Assembly: GCA_045539625.1 (NCBI GenBank)
Contig: JAZQFS010000088.1
Location: 1-18,722 of the forward strand
Direction: 5' to 3'
Source of the DNA: UMGS1387 sp045539625
Lineage (GTDB): Bacteria; Bacillota; Clostridia; Oscillospirales; CAG-382
DNA length: 18,722 bases
Positions within the stretch are counted from its first letter, which is position 1, and every line of letters begins with the position of its first letter. This document shows positions 15,385 through 18,722 of this stretch, one piece after another. Below the pieces are notes generated by a model. The model did not search any database. It saw only the letters and a program-made list of their open reading frames with translations, and was not told where the DNA came from. The translations under genes were made by a program, and so were the position numbers.

Positions 15385-15532
15385 TTTGATTTTCCTTTCA
15401 TTCCCCGAAAAAATCCTGTTTTTATATGCTTTTGCCGCGAATAGTCCGTTTTTTGCATCATTTGGGAAAATCACCCAAAAAACACAAAACGGATTTTTAG
15501 ACAACTAAAAACCCACAGCAAGCATTCCTATT

Positions 15533-15561
15533 AAAAAGTGCGCCCCAACAAAGAGACGCAC
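15533..15561 (-). terminator. Conditional-looking terminator in the leader RNA
   Basis: On the minus strand GTGCGTCTC pairs with GGGGCGCAC (nine pairs, two of them G-U) around TTTGTT and is followed by TTTTT. The 5' arm can instead pair with GAGAGCAC upstream, so the terminator can be turned off. It lies 149 bases before the response regulator start. Confidence 0.7.
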
Positions 15562-15688
15562 CCAAAAAAGTGCTCTCCTCATTGCTGCTACACAACCTCA
15601 GCATTCAAAAGGGAATGAGAGAAAAGAGAAACACCTCTTCGGCAAGATTGTTCCCCGTTTAAATGCATCATATTCGGTTGTGTAGCAT
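15533..15688 (-). ncRNA. Structured leader or small RNA upstream of the two-component operon
   Basis: From the promoter at 15721-15693, transcription would begin almost exactly at the first base of an 11-bp perfect outer stem: GCUACACAACC (15686-15676) with GGUUGUGUAGC (15597-15587). Inside it, 15666-15651 pairs with 15615-15601 for 15 pairs with one bulged C. At the tip is a six-pair hairpin (GAAGAG/CUCUUU). The 3' part holds two competing hairpins: GAGAGCAC (15577-15570) with GUGCGUCUC (15561-15553), or the latter with GGGGCGCAC (15546-15538) followed by UUUUU. It matches no riboswitch class I know. Reading as an attenuator before the LytTR operon or as a free RNA ending at the terminator both fit; a 6S-type RNA is a weaker alternative. 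Confidence 0.6.
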
Positions 15689-15692
15689 AACT

Positions 15693-15721
15693 ATTTTATC
15701 ATATGGTCAGAGAATTGTCAA
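15693..15721 (-). promoter_or_regulatory. Sigma-A promoter of the leader RNA / two-component operon
   Basis: On the minus strand TTGACA (15721-15716) and TAAAAT (15698-15693) are 17 bases apart with a TG extension before the -10. The predicted start, near 15686-15688, coincides with the first base of the RNA's outer stem. Confidence 0.85.
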
Positions 15722-15754
15722 GAGACGCTTTTTTTATATAAATCACCAAAAAAC

Positions 15755-15783
15755 TTGCAAAATAAAAAAATGTCTGCTATAAT
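15755..15783 (+). promoter_or_regulatory. Sigma-A promoter of the DUF853 ATPase gene
   Basis: TTGCAA (15755-15760) and TATAAT (15778-15783) are 17 bases apart. The transcript would start near 15790 with a leader of about 29 nt. It is divergent from the leader-RNA promoter, with 33 bases between their -35 boxes. Confidence 0.85.
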
Positions 15784-15818
15784 GATGCTGTAATACTACT
15801 TATGAAGAGGATAATATT

Positions 15819-17318
15819 ATGTATCAGAAAGACATTCACAAGATCTGGCTTGCAACAGGACAGAACAAAGTTTATCTTGAGCCGTCTATGGCAAACCGCC
15901 ACGGACTTATAGCAGGTGCAACGGGAACAGGTAAAACCGTCACCTTAAAGGTGCTTGCGGAAAGCTTTTCCGATATGGGAGTACCCGTCTTTGTTGCCGA
16001 CATCAAGGGGGATCTTTCGGGTATGTGCAAGGAAGGCTGCGAAAACAAGCACATTCGCCGAAGCATTCACACCATGGGCATTACCGATTTTAATTACTGC
16101 ACCTACCCTGTGCGTTTCTGGGACGTTTACGGCAAGAAAGGTCTACCTGTAAGAACCACCGTTTCCGAAATGGGACCTGACCTTCTGGCACGTCTTTTAG
16201 GTCTCAACGACACACAAAGCGGCGTGCTCAGAATTGTTTTCAGAGTTGCCGACGACAAACAGCTTTTGCTTGTTGACCTTAAGGACTTAAAGGCGATGCT
16301 TCAGTATGTGGGCGACAATGCAAAGGAATTCAAGCTTATGTACGGCAATGTGTCGGCACAGACCGTGGGAGCTATACAGCGTTCCCTTCTGGCACTTGAG
16401 GACGAAGGCGGAGAGCTTTTCTTCGGCGAGCCGTCCTTGGAGCTTTCGGATTGGTTTGAATGGGACGAAAACGGCAGGGGTATTATGAACATTCTTGAAT
16501 GTTCGGAGCTTTTCCAGCACCCCCTTCTTTACGGCACCTTCCTTTTGTGGATGCTTTCGGAAATATACGATATGCTTCCCGAGGCAGGCGATGCACCAAA
16601 GCCGAAGTTTGCCTTCTTCTTTGACGAAGCACATCTTCTCTTTGACGATGCCCCCAAGGCACTTTTAGACAAGGTTGAGCAGGTGGTAAGACTTATCCGT
16701 TCAAAGGGTGTAAGCGTTTGGTTTATTACGCAGAATCCGTCGGATATTCCCGACAGCGTTCTCGGTCAGATAGGAAACAGAGTACAGCACGCTCTCCGTG
16801 CCTACACTCCTGCCGACCAAAAGGCGCTTAATGCGGCGGCAAGATCCTTCAGAATAAATCCCGCCTTCAGAACGGTTGACGTTTTGCAGGAGCTTGGAAC
16901 GGGCGAAGCACTTGTATCGGTGCTTGATGAAAAGGGTGTGCCCACAATGGTTGAAAGAGCCAACATTCTTCCGCCAAAAAGCAGTATGTCGGCAGTTTCC
17001 GACCAAGAGCTTCAGGATGTTGTAAATTCCTGTCTGCTCCGCAGCAAATACTCTGACGAACAAGACAACATCTCGGCATACGAGCAGCTTGTAAAGGTAA
17101 ACGAGGAGGAAGAAAAGGCAGAGGAACAAGCCAAGGCACAGCAAGAAAAGGAAAAAGCAGAGGAAAAGGAAAGAAAAGAAAAAAGCTCCGCCAAAAAATC
17201 CTCAGGAAGAAAGAAAACGTCAGCTTTTGAAAAGGCAGTCAACAGCACTGCAAATACAATCGGCAGAGAAATCGGCAAAAAGATTGTGAGAGGCATTTTC
17301 GGAAGCTTTTTCAAGTAA
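15819..17318 (+). CDS. HerA-like ATPase, DUF853 (YjgR) family
   Basis: This gene encodes 499 residues. The ATG has GAAGAGG eight bases upstream. Residues 33-40 are a Walker A motif (GATGTGKT), preceded by NRHGLIAGA as in HerA/FtsK-type ATPases. ADIKGDLSGM follows. The Walker B motif is FAFFFDEAHLLF with Asp269 and Glu270. Then come IRSKGVSVWFITQNPSDIP and GNRVQHALRAYTP, which are hallmarks of the DUF853 family of predicted helicase-like translocases. Residues about 420-470 are a Glu/Lys-rich coiled segment. The end, GREIGKKIVRGIFGSFFK, is the usual family tail. The length is normal. E. coli YjgR is the best-known relative and its precise role is not settled. The gene stands alone between its own promoter and terminator. 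Confidence 0.95.
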   Translation: MYQKDIHKIWLATGQNKVYLEPSMANRHGLIAGATGTGKTVTLKVLAESFSDMGVPVFVADIKGDLSGMCKEGCENKHIRRSIHTMGITDFNYCTYPVRFWDVYGKKGLPVRTTVSEMGPDLLARLLGLNDTQSGVLRIVFRVADDKQLLLVDLKDLKAMLQYVGDNAKEFKLMYGNVSAQTVGAIQRSLLALEDEGGELFFGEPSLELSDWFEWDENGRGIMNILECSELFQHPLLYGTFLLWMLSEIYDMLPEAGDAPKPKFAFFFDEAHLLFDDAPKALLDKVEQVVRLIRSKGVSVWFITQNPSDIPDSVLGQIGNRVQHALRAYTPADQKALNAAARSFRINPAFRTVDVLQELGTGEALVSVLDEKGVPTMVERANILPPKSSMSAVSDQELQDVVNSCLLRSKYSDEQDNISAYEQLVKVNEEEEKAEEQAKAQQEKEKAEEKERKEKSSAKKSSGRKKTSAFEKAVNSTANTIGREIGKKIVRGIFGSFFK

Positions 17319-17334
17319 TGAAGCTGTACAGCAC

Positions 17335-17367
17335 AAAGCTCCGACCAAACGGCGGAGCTTTATTTTT
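17335..17367 (+). terminator. Terminator after the DUF853 ATPase gene
   Basis: AAAGCTCCG (17335-17343) pairs with CGGAGCTTT (17353-17361) around a nine-base loop and is followed by ATTTTT. It lies 16 bases after the stop codon. Confidence 0.85.
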
Positions 17368-17429
17368 CAAATTCTCTGTATTTGACAACATTTAATATAT
17401 TGCCATTGAAAAATAGGAGGTGTTCCGTC

Positions 17430-18485
17430 TTGAAAATCATAAAAAAAGCATTGATTATACTTGCCCTTATAACTGCCGTAACAGGCTGTTCGAAAAAAAA
17501 CGACCTTCCCCATAATCAGCAGCCCTCTCAAAGTGAAAAAAGCGCCGTCACCGAAAACCAGCCGCCAAAGCTTAAGCCCGAGGACACCGACGGCATTTTC
17601 TCCATTGCCGTGATTCCCGACACCCAGCAGGAGGTTGTAGGCAGCAACGCCGTGGAAAACAAGCTTTTTCCAAGCCGTACACAATGGCTTGTTGACAACA
17701 AAGACGAGCTTGACCTGCGATGTGTCATTCACACAGGCGATATAGTAAATTGGGGAAACGAAGACAACAGCCAGTTTGAAATTGCATCAAAGGCAATGGA
17801 GGTTCTTCCCAAGGCAGGAATTCCTACTTCATTATGTCTCGGCAACCACGATACTGCGGCAGTGGGTGTAGGAGGAAGTGCGGCAGATCCTGCAAACACA
17901 CCTGCAAGAGTGAGGGATACTTCTGCCTTCAACAAATATTTTACCCTTGACACATACCAAGGTCTGAGACCTGAAACCGAGGGCATAATCGACAACACCT
18001 TTCTCCGCTTTAAAGCAGGAGGAGTCAGATGGATGGTGATTAGTCTTGAGCTGTGGCCCAGAGAAGAAATAATAGCCTGGGCACAAAGACAAGTTGAAAG
18101 ACGTCCCGACCACAATGTAATAATCGCAACACACTCATATCTTACAAACGAAGGAAATATTCTGCAGAATAACGGCGGATACGGTGCAACAAGTCCTCAG
18201 TACCTTTATGACAATCTCATAAGCAAGTACGAAAACATAAAACTTGTTCTCTGCGGACACACCGGCACCTCCTTTGTACGGGAAGACACAGGCGACAACG
18301 GCAACAAAATAGTAACCCTTCAGGGTGCATTCCACAGAAACGACAAAAATCCCGTAAAAATCGTAAACATAGATGTAACCGGCGGCAAAGTCTACGGTTA
18401 TGTTTATTCTCCCATTGATGAACACCGTATGGATTGGCACGATTTTTCCGTTGACGGCTTGGAATTTGTAAAAGACGAGGATTAA
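17430..18485 (+). CDS. Lipoprotein calcineurin-like metallophosphoesterase
   Basis: This gene encodes 351 residues. I chose TTG 17430 (AGGAGG nine bases upstream) because it directly opens the lipoprotein signal MKIIKKALIILALITAVTGC, with Cys20 as the lipidation site; the ATG at 17382 would put 16 residues before it. A Ser/Gln-rich spacer follows. The phosphoesterase motifs are in order: VIPDTQ (Asp64, Gln66), HTGDIVNWG (Asp104, Asn107), LGNHD (Asn139, His140, Asp141), ATHSY (His235) and CGHTG (His277). These coordinate a two-metal centre on the outer face of the membrane. The DTQ variant is common in secreted members; the substrate is unknown. It sits between two terminators; no clear -10 precedes it, so its promoter is not placed. 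Confidence 0.93.
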   Translation: MKIIKKALIILALITAVTGCSKKNDLPHNQQPSQSEKSAVTENQPPKLKPEDTDGIFSIAVIPDTQQEVVGSNAVENKLFPSRTQWLVDNKDELDLRCVIHTGDIVNWGNEDNSQFEIASKAMEVLPKAGIPTSLCLGNHDTAAVGVGGSAADPANTPARVRDTSAFNKYFTLDTYQGLRPETEGIIDNTFLRFKAGGVRWMVISLELWPREEIIAWAQRQVERRPDHNVIIATHSYLTNEGNILQNNGGYGATSPQYLYDNLISKYENIKLVLCGHTGTSFVREDTGDNGNKIVTLQGAFHRNDKNPVKIVNIDVTGGKVYGYVYSPIDEHRMDWHDFSVDGLEFVKDED

Positions 18486-18517
18486 TTGCTTTTAATGATA
18501 AAAAAACTCATAAATTA

Positions 18518-18547
18518 AGACCTTGTTCTGCGGAACAAGGTCTCTCT
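18518..18547. terminator. Bidirectional terminator between convergent genes
   Basis: AGACCTTGTTC (18518-18528) pairs perfectly with GAACAAGGTCT (18533-18543) around TGCG. CTCTTT follows on the plus strand. It lies between the stops of the phosphoesterase (18485) and the minus-strand gene (18565). Confidence 0.8.
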
Positions 18548-18564
18548 TTATATTCATTTAAGCA

Positions 18565-18722
18565 TTAAAGCTCTTTTTCAAGCACGCCGCATACAGGCTC
18601 CACCAAGTCAAGTGAAGAGAATACAAAAACCTTCACTTTCGTTCCGCTTGCCGCCGTTTCCTGTACCGTAAAGGAGCCTGCCGCCGCTTCTTCCTCGGTA
18701 ATTGTATGTATCTTTATACCCG
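18565..18722 (-). CDS. Probable secreted protein, C-terminal fragment (runs off right edge)
   Basis: Only the last 51 or so codons are in the window, ending TAA at 18567-18565. The frame reads GIKIHTITEEEAAAGSFTVQ and continues to GTKVKVFVFSSLDLVEPVCG, ending VLEKEL. The closing KVKVFVF...L.PVC pattern is that of a C-terminal beta-module of clostridial secreted proteins, and resembles the end of the small secreted protein at 114-782 (TVKVFFM...VPLEC). Function cannot be given from this fragment. It converges on the phosphoesterase gene across a shared terminator. Confidence 0.7.
   Translation of the reverse strand, partial: GIKIHTITEEEAAAGSFTVQETAASGTKVKVFVFSSLDLVEPVCGVLEKEL

Noticed and set aside
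15491..15514. TTTTTAG/CTAAAAA inverted repeat as a LytTR site or second terminator
   Set aside because: The stem is nearly all A-T and LytTR sites are direct repeats, so the signal is too weak.
17382..17410. TTGACA at 17382 as promoter of the phosphoesterase
   Set aside because: No acceptable -10 lies 16-18 bases downstream (ATTGAA), and the start would fall within the ribosome site.

Overview
The window looks like chromosomal DNA of a low-to-mid-GC, gut- or rumen-type member of the Clostridia, close to Ruminococcaceae/Oscillospiraceae. The reasons are AT-rich spacers with consensus sigma-A promoters, strong AGGAGG ribosome sites, a secreted protease with dockerin repeats, a LytTR/GHKL two-component pair, copper-amine-oxidase-like stalk domains and a large serine recombinase. 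No tRNA, rRNA or CRISPR array was seen.

Positions 1-6530, minus strand: an operon for secreted proteins. A near-consensus promoter (6499-6527) drives a reading frame of about 1,876 codons (6409 to 779) for a multidomain subtilisin-like protease. It has a signal peptide, an I9-like propeptide, an S8 catalytic domain, a beta-helix, FN3/IPT modules, a cohesin-like domain and a C-terminal dockerin. Two in-frame nonsense codons interrupt it: TAG at 6242-6244 and TAA at 5093-5095. There is no frameshift. The stop codon overlaps the start of a small secreted cohesin-like protein (ATGA), and a third exported protein follows and runs off the left edge.

Positions 6591-11340: a small accessory island that may be a mobile-element remnant. 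It holds two ArdA-like antirestriction proteins, a zinc-finger protein on the opposite strand, a gene-end remnant, a 54-residue recombinase-associated protein and a large serine recombinase with its own promoter. At its left edge is a short membrane-peptide frame preceded by a perfect A AAA AAG slippery heptamer.

Positions 11362-15721, minus strand: an operon of a LytTR response regulator, a GHKL histidine kinase and an exported stalk-domain protein. It is preceded by a roughly 155-nt structured RNA with its own promoter, a 100-nt rod-like hairpin and a terminator that competes with an alternative hairpin. This could be an attenuating leader or a free small RNA.

Positions 15755-18722: on the plus strand, a HerA-like DUF853 ATPase and a lipoprotein metallophosphoesterase, each with its own terminator. 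A convergent minus-strand gene then enters from the right edge. The items most worth a second look are the doubly interrupted dockerin protease with its coupled cohesin-like partners, and the leader RNA before the two-component operon.
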